Shown: positions 8,204-16,273 of the stretch, piece by piece | How positions within the stretch are numbered: the stretch's first letter is position 1 | Layout: each line of letters begins with the position of its first letter | Source: Brevibacillus_D fluminis_A | Lineage (GTDB): Bacteria > Bacillota > Bacilli > Brevibacillales > Brevibacillaceae | Length of the DNA: 64,000 nucleotides | Reading direction: 5' to 3' | Assembly (NCBI RefSeq): GCF_052072235.1 | Contig: NZ_CM125436.1 | Span: forward strand, 3,342,001 to 3,406,000 | The notes under the pieces: model-generated | The model's input: the letters and a program-made list of their open reading frames with translations, nothing else | Database searches by the model: none | What the model was told of the DNA's origin: nothing | Translations under genes and position numbers: made by a program

Positions 8204-9953
8204 GTTTGACCAGCCCCTTAATTTCATTGTAGATATCGGAAGGTAAGAATGGGTTACCGTCATATTTTAATACGGATTTTACTTTTTCAGCAGAACCGAC
8301 GTTCAGCTTGATCAAGTCAGCAATTTGACCGGTTGCGTTGTTTTCGACAACCACAACATGTTTTGCTTTATCTACATAAGGTTTCAGTACATCGGTTGGG
8401 AACGGATGCACCAAACGGATTTGCGCATGGTTCACTTTCAGGCCCTCTTGCTCAAGGCGGCCTTTCGCTTCTTCAATGGTTCCACCGAGGGAGTTGATCC
8501 CTACAACCAGAACATCTGCATCTTCATGGTTGCCATCGAACAAGACAGGGTTCGGGAACGTTTCAACCAGCTTGTTCAGCTTGCGCAGACGTTTATCCAT
8601 TTGCGCTTTGCGGTTTTCCGCGCTCTCGGAAGGACGGCCGTTTTCAGCATGCTCTACCCCTGTTACGTGGTGCAAACCGAATTTTTGACCTGGAATTGGG
8701 CGTGGAGACACGCCGTCTTCTGTCACTTCGTAGCGTTTGAATTGACCGTTCGCTTCAAGCTCTGGCAATTCTTGACCTGTCAGAAGTTTACCGCGACGGA
8801 TTTGGATGCGGTCGTAATCGAATGGCTCAACGGTTTGTTTCCCAAGGGACAGGGACAAGTCCGTTACCAAGATGACAGGCACTTGATATTCTTCAGCGAT
8901 GTTGAACGCTTCAATCGTATCATAGAAGCACTCTTCCACTGTGCTTGGGCACATAACCACTTTTGGAATCTCACCGTGGGTACCCCAGATCATCGCGTTG
9001 ATGTCGGATTGTTCTTGTTTTGTCGGCAAACCTGTGGATGGACCGCCACGTTGTGTATCTACGATAACAACAGGAGTTTCGGTCATCCCTGCGAGGCCGA
9101 TCGCTTCCATCATCAAGGAAAGACCAGGACCTGCAGACGCAGTCATTGTACGAACACCGCCGTAGTTACCACCGATTGCCATGGTGATCGCTGCGATTTC
9201 GTCTTCTGTCTGAATAACGGTTCCGCCAAATTTCGGCAATTTTTTGATCAAGTATTCCATGATCTCAGATGCAGGCGTGATTGGGTATGCAGGCATGAAA
9301 CGGCAGCCTGCCGCTACAGCGCCCAAACCGATCGCATCGTTACCGATCATGAACAGACGCTTTTGACCGTCTGCCGCTTCCAATTGGAAGTCAGGCAGAA
9401 TACCGCCGGTGATTTCATTTACGAAATCAAAACCTTTGCGGATCGCGTCCATGTTTTTCTCAACAACTTTTTCACCCTTGCGGAGGAACATATCTTCTAC
9501 GATGTTGCGGAAGCTTTCTACCGGCAAACCGAGGATTGCGCTGGAAGCACCGATCGACACCATGTTTTTCATCAGGGAAGTACCCAACTCTTCCGCGATT
9601 TGCGTCAGAGGCACTGTAATCATACGGACAGGCTTCAAGCCTTCCGGTAACGTTGGATTAAACTTGGCATCGGCGATAATGATACCGCCTTCACGAAGTT
9701 CATGTGCATTGAAATCGATCGTTTCTTGGTCAAATGCAACCAAGATGTCGAGATCGTCAGAAACCGCACGGCGCGGTTTTGTGCTCACACGAATTTTGTT
9801 GTTCGTATGGCCGCCCTTGATACGGGAAGAAAAGTGACGATAGCTGTACAGATGATAACCGAGTCTGCTCATCGCCATGGAGAAGATCTCGCCCGTACTC
9901 TCGATACCCTCCCCTTGTTGCCCGCCAACTTTCCAAGAAAGTTGATTAATCAT
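8175..9953 (-). CDS. korA: 2-oxoacid:ferredoxin oxidoreductase, alpha subunit (fused gamma domain)
   Basis: A 592-residue fusion. The N-terminal ~190 residues are the gamma (catalytic/acceptor) domain starting with VGGQQGEGIESTG. Then comes the alpha pyrimidine-binding domain (GNDAIGLGAVAAGCRF, TASAGPGLSLM) and a C-terminal transketolase-like domain (DVLVVGINS..., HPFPTDVL). This is the usual two-subunit architecture of Firmicutes and archaeal enzymes. AAGGGGTGG precedes the ATG. A promoter with TTGCAA and TACAAT separated by 17 bases lies about 80 bases upstream. It begins the korAB operon. Confidence 0.93.
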   Translation of the reverse strand: MINQLSWKVGGQQGEGIESTGEIFSMAMSRLGYHLYSYRHFSSRIKGGHTNNKIRVSTKPRRAVSDDLDILVAFDQETIDFNAHELREGGIIIADAKFNPTLPEGLKPVRMITVPLTQIAEELGTSLMKNMVSIGASSAILGLPVESFRNIVEDMFLRKGEKVVEKNMDAIRKGFDFVNEITGGILPDFQLEAADGQKRLFMIGNDAIGLGAVAAGCRFMPAYPITPASEIMEYLIKKLPKFGGTVIQTEDEIAAITMAIGGNYGGVRTMTASAGPGLSLMMEAIGLAGMTETPVVIVDTQRGGPSTGLPTKQEQSDINAMIWGTHGEIPKVVMCPSTVEECFYDTIEAFNIAEEYQVPVILVTDLSLSLGKQTVEPFDYDRIQIRRGKLLTGQELPELEANGQFKRYEVTEDGVSPRPIPGQKFGLHHVTGVEHAENGRPSESAENRKAQMDKRLRKLNKLVETFPNPVLFDGNHEDADVLVVGINSLGGTIEEAKGRLEQEGLKVNHAQIRLVHPFPTDVLKPYVDKAKHVVVVENNATGQIADLIKLNVGSAEKVKSVLKYDGNPFLPSDIYNEIKGLVKHGDYERISQ

Positions 9954-10034
9954 TCTAATTCCACCCCTTCAGTGACTGTGAGAAAAGCATTCTGCTCAAC
10001 GATTATGTGAGCAAAATGTGAACAAGCATTACCA

Positions 10035-10063
10035 ATTGTAGACCTCGTACCGATAAATTGCAA
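10035..10063 (-). promoter_or_regulatory. Sigma-A promoter of korAB
   Basis: On the minus strand, -35 TTGCAA (10063-10058), a 17-base spacer, and -10 TACAAT (10040-10035). A small dyad TGCTCA-N9-TGAGCA (9993-10013) falls just after the predicted start and could be an operator. Confidence 0.6.
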
Positions 10064-10131
10064 GACTTTTTACTGGAATTACTTATAGAACGATTCGTTA
10101 GATGTACTCGGTACATTAATGTTCCCAGTTA

Positions 10132-11070
10132 CTATTTTAGCACGTTTCCGAAAACACGCAACCAGTTTTTATACATAATTTTTTCAACTTCCGCTTCCTG
10201 ATAGCGCTTTAATAAGGCCTCGACTAAAAGTGGGTATGTACCTGCGTGTTCCAAGCCCGGGAAAGTCGCGTCGATCCCGTCAAAATCTGCGCCGATCGCA
10301 ATATGATCAATCCCGCCCAGCCCACAAATATGCTCGACATGGCGCAAAATATCGTCGATGCTGGGCCCTTCCTTGTCCTCTCGATAAAACGGCGGAAACA
10401 GTGCAAGCCCCATCACGCCGCCATTGGCGATCAAAGCCGCGATTTGTTCATCGGACAAATTGCGCGGACTATCGAATAAGGCTCTTACATTGGAATGAGA
10501 CGCAATGATCGGCTTCCTGGTTACAGACAGCACATCCCAAAAACCTGGCTCGGCCAGATGGGACACGTCGATCACCATGCCCAGCTGATTCATCTCTTCT
10601 ATTACTTCTCGGCCAAATTGCGAAAGTCCGCCGGCCGATGGCTCCAAACAACCGTCGGCAATCGCATTCCGGTTATTCCAGGTGAGGCCCATGCCTCTGA
10701 CGCCCAAACGATGCAGCGTCCGCAGGTAGGTCATGCTTTCGCCAACCGGCTCCGCTCCTTCTACAAACAGAATAGCCCCTTTCCGGTTGTTTAATACGCA
10801 GTCTTCCAAATCCGCAGCGGTGAGCACAGGGGCTAGTCCAGCCGGTACAATTTTGCGGTAAAACAGCTCGATCATCTCGAGTGCCGTATGGAATCGACTC
10901 GCGGCCTCGATTTCGCGCGGCGTCCAGATGGCAAACGTCTGGATCAGCACTTGTCCCGCCTCCATTGCAGGCAAGCTCACTTGAAGCCGCTCATCCATTT
11001 CCGTAAACGAAAGATCCTCATGTCTCCATAATTTCAACAGTGCGTCACAGTGCGCATCAAATACATGCAT
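10132..11070 (-). CDS. Membrane dipeptidase, peptidase family M19
   Basis: A 312-residue zinc dipeptidase. FDAHCDALL near the N-terminus gives the H-x-D zinc ligands, LFVEGAEP supplies the bridging glutamate, and IDVSHL and IIASHSNVRAL give the other histidines. These enzymes hydrolyse dipeptides, including D-amino-acid-containing ones. The start is ATG 11070, with AGAGGGGG about 9 bases upstream; the reading frame stays open further up but without a ribosome site. No signal peptide is seen, so it is probably cytoplasmic. It lies between korAB and spoVS on the same strand, with a terminator separating it from spoVS. Confidence 0.9.
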   Translation of the reverse strand: MHVFDAHCDALLKLWRHEDLSFTEMDERLQVSLPAMEAGQVLIQTFAIWTPREIEAASRFHTALEMIELFYRKIVPAGLAPVLTAADLEDCVLNNRKGAILFVEGAEPVGESMTYLRTLHRLGVRGMGLTWNNRNAIADGCLEPSAGGLSQFGREVIEEMNQLGMVIDVSHLAEPGFWDVLSVTRKPIIASHSNVRALFDSPRNLSDEQIAALIANGGVMGLALFPPFYREDKEGPSIDDILRHVEHICGLGGIDHIAIGADFDGIDATFPGLEHAGTYPLLVEALLKRYQEAEVEKIMYKNWLRVFGNVLK

Positions 11071-11184
11071 GTTTGCGTTCCCCCTCTTGTGTATGAAAAA
11101 TGACTCTCCCGTCACAATGGTACTGGAACATGACCATGTGCGGCTAGCAAAAAATGGTGTTTGTTCGTTTTTTTCCGGACATAC

Positions 11185-11217
11185 GAAAAAACCTGTCTAT
11201 TCCGAGAATAAACAGGT
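11185..11217 (-). terminator. Intrinsic terminator after spoVS
   Basis: On the minus strand ACCTGT-T-TATTC, a 3-base loop, and GAATA-G-ACAGGT are followed by TTTTTTC. Confidence 0.8.
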
Positions 11218-11246
11218 GAACCTCTCCTCTCTTATGAAAACACGCA

Positions 11247-11507
11247 TTATCGGGGCTCAACGATAAGCTTAATTGCAGTACGCTCCTCCCCATCAATTAC
11301 GATATCGGTAAAGGCAGGAATGCAGATGAGGTCAACTCCACTAGGTGCTACGAATCCTCGTGCGATCGCGACGGCTTTCACAGCTTGGTTTAGCGCCCCA
11401 GCACCAATGGCTTGGATTTCGGCTGCACCGCGTTCACGAAGTACGCCTGCTAGGGCACCGGCAACAGAGTTGGGGTTCGATTTTGCTGAAACTTTTAATA
11501 CTTCCAT
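11247..11507 (-). CDS. spoVS: Stage V sporulation protein S
   Basis: An 86-residue protein matching SpoVS over its full length, starting MEVLKVSAKSNPNSVAGALAG and ending in KLIVEPR. SpoVS is a small Alba-related protein needed for septum-to-engulfment progression in B. subtilis. It lies downstream of rny-ymdB, as in B. subtilis. GGGAGG is well spaced from the ATG. A sigma-H-type promoter stands in the 119-base gap upstream (11557-11585), and a strong terminator follows, so it is an independent unit. Confidence 0.96.
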   Translation of the reverse strand: MEVLKVSAKSNPNSVAGALAGVLRERGAAEIQAIGAGALNQAVKAVAIARGFVAPSGVDLICIPAFTDIVIDGEERTAIKLIVEPR

Positions 11508-11556
11508 CCCTTATAAACCTCCCGTCTGATAGGAATACTGTTGTTTATTAGAATCA

Positions 11557-11585
11557 TATTTCGTTTGTGCCCCAAAAATTCCTGC
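11557..11585 (-). promoter_or_regulatory. Sigma-H-type promoter of spoVS
   Basis: On the minus strand GCAGGAATT (11585-11577) fits the sigma-H -35 pattern RnAGGAwWW at every position. After an 11-base spacer, AACGAAATA (11565-11557) fits the -10 RnnGAATww with one mismatch. B. subtilis spoVS is sigma-H dependent. Confidence 0.6.
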
Positions 11586-11626
11586 AAGAGAGAAGGAAAA
11601 ATTCAAAAAATTCCGATTCGATCCTA

Positions 11627-12427
11627 TTATTCCATTAAGGGGTGGGATGTGTCAATGCGAATACGCTCGATTTTGACGGTTTTCCCCGTTCCTTTATCCA
11701 AATGATATAAGACAGCATTCAACTGCGTCGGGCCGCCTGCCACTTCGAAGCGAACCGGCAGCTGCGTCAGAAACTTTTTCAACACCGCTTCACGGTCCAT
11801 GCCAAGGATTCCATCCGACGGGCCGCACATGCCCGCATCCGTCAAATAGCCTGTGCCATTCGGCAAAATCCGTTCGTCACCTGTCTGTACATGCGTATGC
11901 GTGCCGACCACTGCGCTGACGCGTCCGTCCAAATACCAGCCCATCGCCTGCTTTTCAGATGTCACCTCTGCATGGAAGTCGACGAAAATGTACGGTGTCC
12001 GCTTCCGTGCCTGCTCCACCAGCTTGTCTGCGGTCAAGAACGGGCAATCGAGCGGAGGCAAAAAGGTGCGTCCTTGCAAATTGATCACGGCGAGTTCCTG
12101 TGATCCGTTTTTTATATACATCATGCCATTCCCGGGCGTTCCTGCCGGAAAATTCGCCGGGCGAACCATCTTGGTTTCTTGATCGATAAAATCAAAAATC
12201 TCTTTATTGTCCCATGTATGATTGCCAAGCGTGATGCCATGCACGCCCGCATCATACAGCTCTCTGGCAATCTTTTGGGTAATTCCGCGCCCGTTTGCAC
12301 TGTTCTCTCCGTTCGCAATGATGAAGGTCGGGTCATACTTCCGCTTTAACCGTGGCAGGTATTCCTTGACCATCTCTCGTCCGCTTGATCCACAAATATC
12401 ACCCAAAAAAAGCAACTTAACTTGCAT
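11627..12427 (-). CDS. ymdB: YmdB metallophosphodiesterase
   Basis: A 266-residue calcineurin-like phosphoesterase. FLGDICGSSGRE, ANGENSANG, LGNHTWDN, VDFHAE and VVGTHTHVQT are the successive metal-binding motifs of the TIGR00282/YmdB family. The B. subtilis protein hydrolyses 2',3'-cyclic nucleotides and influences biofilm versus motility decisions. The start is ATG 12427, preceded by GAGGTGG; a longer in-frame ATG at 12493 lies within the terminator of rny. It follows rny by 76 bases, as in B. subtilis. Confidence 0.94.
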   Translation of the reverse strand: MQVKLLFLGDICGSSGREMVKEYLPRLKRKYDPTFIIANGENSANGRGITQKIARELYDAGVHGITLGNHTWDNKEIFDFIDQETKMVRPANFPAGTPGNGMMYIKNGSQELAVINLQGRTFLPPLDCPFLTADKLVEQARKRTPYIFVDFHAEVTSEKQAMGWYLDGRVSAVVGTHTHVQTGDERILPNGTGYLTDAGMCGPSDGILGMDREAVLKKFLTQLPVRFEVAGGPTQLNAVLYHLDKGTGKTVKIERIRIDTSHPLME

Positions 12428-12479
12428 GGCGTCCACCTCTTCACTAACATTCTTCCAACATAGTATGTACGTAATAGAA

Positions 12480-12509
12480 AAATAAAGTGGCATTTCGCCA
12501 CTTTATTTT
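12480..12509 (-). terminator. Intrinsic terminator overlapping the rny stop codon
   Basis: AATAAAGTGGC and GCCACTTTATT pair around ATTTC, with T-rich ends on both strands. It may separate or attenuate rny and ymdB. Confidence 0.7.
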
Positions 12510-14050
12510 GCGTACTCGACGGCTCTGGTTTCACGGATAACCGTTACTTTAATATGTCCCGGATAGTCGAGTTCATTTTCAATTCGTTTCGTAATGTCAC
12601 GAGCCAATCGGATTGCATCAGCATCATCGATTTTTTCTGGCTGTACCATTACGCGGATTTCCCGTCCCGCCTGAATCGCGTAGGATTTCTCGACTCCATC
12701 GAAGGATTCGGAGATCTCCTCCAGTTTTTCCAGACGTTTAATGTACGTCTCCAACGTTTCGCGTCGTGCTCCCGGACGCGCTGCCGACAAGGCGTCAGCT
12801 GCTCCGACGAGCATCGAAATCACGGATGTCGGTTCGGTATCACCATGGTGAGACGCGATACTGTTGATGACAACAGGGTGCTCACCGTATTTTTTCGCCA
12901 ATTCTACACCGATTTCTACGTGAGAGCCTTCTACTTCGTGGTCGATCGCTTTCCCGATATCATGCAGCAAACCTGCACGCTTCGCCAGCTTGATGTCTTC
13001 TTTCATCTCGGCTGCCATGAGGCCTGCCAAGTGAGCCACTTCCATGGAATGCTTGAGCACGTTTTGTCCATAGCTTGTACGATAGCGCAAGCGCCCCAGA
13101 ATCTTGATCAAATCCGGATGCAAACCATGAACATCAGTTTCAAATGTAGCCTGTTCCCCGTATTCGCGGATGCGTTCATCCACTTCTCTACGGGCTTTTT
13201 CTACCATTTCTTCAATGCGAGCAGGGTGGATACGCCCGTCTGCCACCAGTTTATCTAACGCCGTTTTGGCGATCTCGCGACGAATTGGATCGAATCCAGA
13301 GAGAATGACGGCTTCCGGAGTATCATCAATGATTAAATCAATTCCCGTTAAGGTCTCCAAAGCACGGATGTTTCTGCCTTCACGGCCGATAATCCGTCCC
13401 TTCATTTCGTCATTAGGCAAGGTAACCACCGAGACGGTCGTTTCCGCCACATGGTCTGCGGAGCAACGTTGAATCGCTGTCGAAATGATTTCGCGCGCTT
13501 TCTTGTCCGCATCTTCTTTGGCTTGCGTTTCGATCTCCTTGATCATCATCGCCATCTCATGGCGGACCGTATTTTCTACGTTCGTCAAGATAATCTGTTT
13601 CGCTTCCTCTTGCGTGAGGCCGGAAATGCGTTCCAATTCCGCAACCTGCTCTTTATATAATTGCTCTACTCGATTCTGCAGTTCGGCTGTCGCCTTCTCG
13701 CGTTCAACGAGTTCCGAATCTTTGCGCTCCAGCTGATCCAGCTTTTTGTCGAGCGTTTCTTCCTTTTGAAGAACGCGGCGCTCTTGACGCTGGATTTCGT
13801 TGCGCCGTTCCCGAATTTCATTCTCCGCATCGCTGCGCAGTTTGTGGACCTCGTCCTTCGCTTCGAGAACTTTTTCTTTTTTGACGGCTTCTGCCTCGCG
13901 CTTCGCTTCTTCAACAATCTGGCGCGCGGCTTCCTCAGCGCTGGAAATCTTGGCTTCCGCAATCGACTTGCGGACAAAGTAACCGATTCCATAACCGACT
14001 GCCAACACGATGATGAGCAATAGGATCGCTACTAATGGGTTCACTGCCAT
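12503..14050 (-). CDS. rny: Ribonuclease Y
   Basis: A 515-residue membrane-anchored endoribonuclease. Residues about 5-26 form one transmembrane helix, followed by a long Glu/Lys-rich coiled coil (about 28-200), a KH domain (GRIIGREGRNIRALE) and an HD domain (LLHDIGKAIDHE carries the metal-binding His-Asp). RNase Y starts bulk mRNA decay in Bacillales. AAGGAGGTG precedes the ATG. The leader of about 190 bases starts at a strong promoter (14249-14278) and contains a hairpin and an intrinsic terminator (14120-14182), so expression is probably attenuated. Confidence 0.97.
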   Translation of the reverse strand: MAVNPLVAILLLIIVLAVGYGIGYFVRKSIAEAKISSAEEAARQIVEEAKREAEAVKKEKVLEAKDEVHKLRSDAENEIRERRNEIQRQERRVLQKEETLDKKLDQLERKDSELVEREKATAELQNRVEQLYKEQVAELERISGLTQEEAKQIILTNVENTVRHEMAMMIKEIETQAKEDADKKAREIISTAIQRCSADHVAETTVSVVTLPNDEMKGRIIGREGRNIRALETLTGIDLIIDDTPEAVILSGFDPIRREIAKTALDKLVADGRIHPARIEEMVEKARREVDERIREYGEQATFETDVHGLHPDLIKILGRLRYRTSYGQNVLKHSMEVAHLAGLMAAEMKEDIKLAKRAGLLHDIGKAIDHEVEGSHVEIGVELAKKYGEHPVVINSIASHHGDTEPTSVISMLVGAADALSAARPGARRETLETYIKRLEKLEEISESFDGVEKSYAIQAGREIRVMVQPEKIDDADAIRLARDITKRIENELDYPGHIKVTVIRETRAVEYAK

Positions 14051-14119
14051 AGTCTTTTCATTTCACCTCCTTGTTAAAAACATCTCCCCGCTTTCACAGC
14101 ACTTGTTTTCGATTCACCT

Positions 14120-14182
14120 AAAAAACAAGACCGATGCCACTCGGTCCGCTGAACGCCGTACATGGGGTGTACGGTTCTTCAG
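14120..14182 (-). promoter_or_regulatory. Structured rny leader with internal intrinsic terminator
   Basis: In transcript order, CTGAA (14182-14178) and TTCAG (14153-14149) enclose CCGTACA/TGTACGG, giving a 5 + 7 bp hairpin with a small internal loop. It is followed directly by GACCGA-N6-TCGGTC (14146-14129) and TTGTTTTTT, an intrinsic terminator 70 bases before the rny start. No T-box, purine, lysine or similar known riboswitch core is visible. Confidence 0.6.
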
Positions 14183-14248
14183 TTTTTCCACTACGAATTA
14201 GCAAATGAAAGAGCGAATCAATATGAAACACCTTGTAAATACAAACCT

Positions 14249-14278
14249 ATTTTATTATTTGTGAATAATGCTTGTCAA
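14249..14278 (-). promoter_or_regulatory. Sigma-A promoter of rny
   Basis: On the minus strand, consensus -35 TTGACA (14278-14273), an 18-base spacer, and -10 TAAAAT (14254-14249). Confidence 0.7.
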
Positions 14279-14310
14279 GAAGCACGGCACTGATCCTGCC
14301 ATTTTTTGCC

Positions 14311-14961
14311 TCAAAACGACTCCTCTTCCGTCTGTACGAGCCCAAACGCCTGTCGAATGATCTCATGCGTAAAGCCTTTTCGCTGCAGCATAGCGGACAG
14401 CTTCTGTCTCTCTTCATAGCTTGGCGGCTCCGTTCGGTTGCGCAGCTTCTTGGCAAGCAGCCTCGCCGCCGCCTCAACCTGATCCGTTTTTTTCACCTGC
14501 ATTGAAGCCTCTTGAATATCGTCCTCGGCAATCCCTTTTTGCCGCAGCTCCATCCGCAACTGCAGCAGGCTACGTGACTTATTCAGCATCCGCTCCCTTA
14601 CCCACTGCTGGGCAAATGCCGCATCATCCAGGTAGCCCTGCTCCTCGCACCTTTTGCAAATCTCTTGCGCCAGCGACGAGGGAAACCCTTTTTCGATCAG
14701 GTAGCTTTGCACCTGTGCGCTTGTTCGCGGGCGGAAGCCCAAATAGCGCAGCGCATATAAATAGGCGCGATTCCGTTCCTCTTCCTCCAAAATCTCGGCA
14801 AACAATGCCGGGTCCAGCTCTTTTCCTTTATGGAGCGAATACTTCACCAAAATATCTTCATGCACGTCAAATGCATGCTCGTCATTCACATAAATGTGAT
14901 AGCGGTGCTTGACTTTCGCATGCTGTACGATGGAACTGATCTGCCCCGCCTTCAAGGTCAC
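14311..14961 (-). CDS. recX: Recombination regulator RecX
   Basis: A 216-residue protein made of helical RecX repeats. The YALRYLGFRPRT, YLIEKGFP and LRMELRQKGI segments are the three tandem modules. It starts MTLKAGQISSI. RecX binds RecA filaments and modulates strand exchange. It lies 105 bases downstream of recA on the same strand, separated by a perfect 11-bp hairpin that lacks a U-tract, so recA-recX readthrough is likely. The following 260 bases hold the rny promoter and leader. Confidence 0.93.
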   Translation of the reverse strand: MTLKAGQISSIVQHAKVKHRYHIYVNDEHAFDVHEDILVKYSLHKGKELDPALFAEILEEEERNRAYLYALRYLGFRPRTSAQVQSYLIEKGFPSSLAQEICKRCEEQGYLDDAAFAQQWVRERMLNKSRSLLQLRMELRQKGIAEDDIQEASMQVKKTDQVEAAARLLAKKLRNRTEPPSYEERQKLSAMLQRKGFTHEIIRQAFGLVQTEEESF

Positions 14962-14995
14962 GCTTTTCTCCGCCTTTCCTTCTCTTCATACAGCT

Positions 14996-15023
14996 GCAGC
15001 CTGCCGTAGTAACGGCAGGCTGC
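14996..15023 (-). repeat. Perfect hairpin between recA and recX
   Basis: GCAGCCTGCCG and CGGCAGGCTGC form an 11-bp GC-rich stem with a 6-base loop. No run of T follows on either strand, so it is a readthrough or RNA-processing stem rather than a canonical terminator. Confidence 0.7.
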
Positions 15024-15066
15024 AACGACTTCCACTTCCCGACTTTTGGATGATAAGCCGATTTCT

Positions 15067-16134
15067 CTATTCCAGATCGAATTGCGGTTCTTCCTCTTGC
15101 TCAGGATCGATAACCGCTTCAATCGCAGGGACTGAATTGGGATTCAAGCTGAAATACTCGCGCACTTTTTCTTCGATTTGAGCCGCGATGTGCGGGTTTT
15201 CTTTCAGGAACAGCTTGGAGTTTTCCCGGCCTTGGCCCAGGCGTTCTTCGTTGAAGGAGTACCATGCGCCGCTCTTCTGTACCACATCGATTTCTGCACC
15301 GATGTCCAAAATGCTGCCTTCACGCGAAATTCCTTCGCCGTACATGATGTCGACTTCCGCTACTTTGAACGGAGGAGCCACTTTATTTTTGACGACCTTG
15401 ATCTTCGTCTTGCTACCCACAACGTCATTGCCAGCCTTGATGCTCTCCGCTTTACGAACATCAAGACGCACGCTCGCGTAAAATTTGAGGGCGCGTCCAC
15501 CTGGAGTTGTCTCCGGGTTTCCGAACATGACGCCGACTTTTTCACGCAGCTGGTTGATAAAGATGGCAATTGTTTTCGACTTGTTGATCGCACCGGACAA
15601 TTTGCGCAATGCCTGAGACATCAGACGCGCTTGCAAACCGACGTGGGAATCGCCCATCTCGCCTTCAATCTCTGCTTTCGGCACCAACGCGGCAACCGAG
15701 TCAACGACGATGATATCTACCGCACCGGAACGTACGAGAGCTTCTGCGATCTCCAATGCTTGCTCGCCCGTATCTGGTTGAGACAACAACAGCTCCTCGA
15801 TGTTTACGCCGAGCTTGGCCGCATAAACCGGGTCAAGCGCATGCTCGGCGTCGATGAAAGCAGCTTGTCCGCCCTGCTTTTGCACTTCGGCAATCGCATG
15901 CAAGGCAACCGTCGTTTTACCGGACGATTCCGGTCCATACACTTCAATGATCCGTCCGCGCGGGAAGCCCCCTACGCCCAAGGCGATATCAAGCGCCAAT
16001 GCGCCGCTCGAAACAGTGGATACTTGCATCGAGGCCATATCCCCCAGTTTCATGATCGAGCCTTTCCCGAACTGTTTTTCTATTTGACGCAATGCACTTT
16101 CTAAAGCCGCACGACGATCTGACAAATAGGACAC
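15067..16134 (-). CDS. recA: Recombinase RecA
   Basis: A 355-residue RecA. The Walker A motif GPESSGKT is at 67-74, Walker B is VDIIVVDSVAALVP, loop L1 is EGEMGDSHVGLQARLMSQ and loop L2 is INQLREKVGVMFGNPETTPGG. The C-terminal tail is acidic. It catalyses homologous pairing and LexA cleavage. A LexA box (16206-16219) sits next to a TTGGCA-18-TATGAT promoter, so SOS control is expected. cshA lies upstream, ending in its own terminator. Confidence 0.98.
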   Translation of the reverse strand: MSYLSDRRAALESALRQIEKQFGKGSIMKLGDMASMQVSTVSSGALALDIALGVGGFPRGRIIEVYGPESSGKTTVALHAIAEVQKQGGQAAFIDAEHALDPVYAAKLGVNIEELLLSQPDTGEQALEIAEALVRSGAVDIIVVDSVAALVPKAEIEGEMGDSHVGLQARLMSQALRKLSGAINKSKTIAIFINQLREKVGVMFGNPETTPGGRALKFYASVRLDVRKAESIKAGNDVVGSKTKIKVVKNKVAPPFKVAEVDIMYGEGISREGSILDIGAEIDVVQKSGAWYSFNEERLGQGRENSKLFLKENPHIAAQIEEKVREYFSLNPNSVPAIEAVIDPEQEEEPQFDLE

Positions 16135-16165
16135 TCCCCTTCAAGTTCATTTCTTTCTTATCTTC

Positions 16166-16195
16166 ATCATACATCGAGACAGAAGCCTTTGCCAA
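16166..16195 (-). promoter_or_regulatory. Sigma-A promoter of recA
   Basis: On the minus strand, -35 TTGGCA (16195-16190), an 18-base spacer, and -10 TATGAT (16171-16166), about 30 bases before the start codon. Confidence 0.6.
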
Positions 16196-16205
16196 GTATT
16201 TTTTG

Positions 16206-16219
16206 CGAACAAATATTCG
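16206..16219 (-). promoter_or_regulatory. LexA (DinR) box of recA
   Basis: The minus-strand 14-mer CGAATATTTGTTCG fits the Firmicutes SOS consensus CGAAC-N4-GTTCG with one mismatch. It lies 10 bases upstream of the recA -35. Confidence 0.75.
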
Positions 16220-16227
16220 CATGGGAC

Positions 16228-16260
16228 AAAAAGGCCACCATGCCCGAAGGCACGGTGGCT
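16228..16260 (-). terminator. Intrinsic terminator after cshA
   Basis: On the minus strand GCCACCGTGCC, loop TTCG, GGCATGGTGGC, then CTTTTTG. The stem has one G-T pair. Confidence 0.88.
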
Positions 16261-16273
16261 TCTCGACGTTCGC

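Noticed and set aside
14108..14240. T-box or metabolite riboswitch before rny
   Set aside because: No T-box sequence (AGGGTGG-like) and no recognisable riboswitch core; only the two stems and the T-run are supported.
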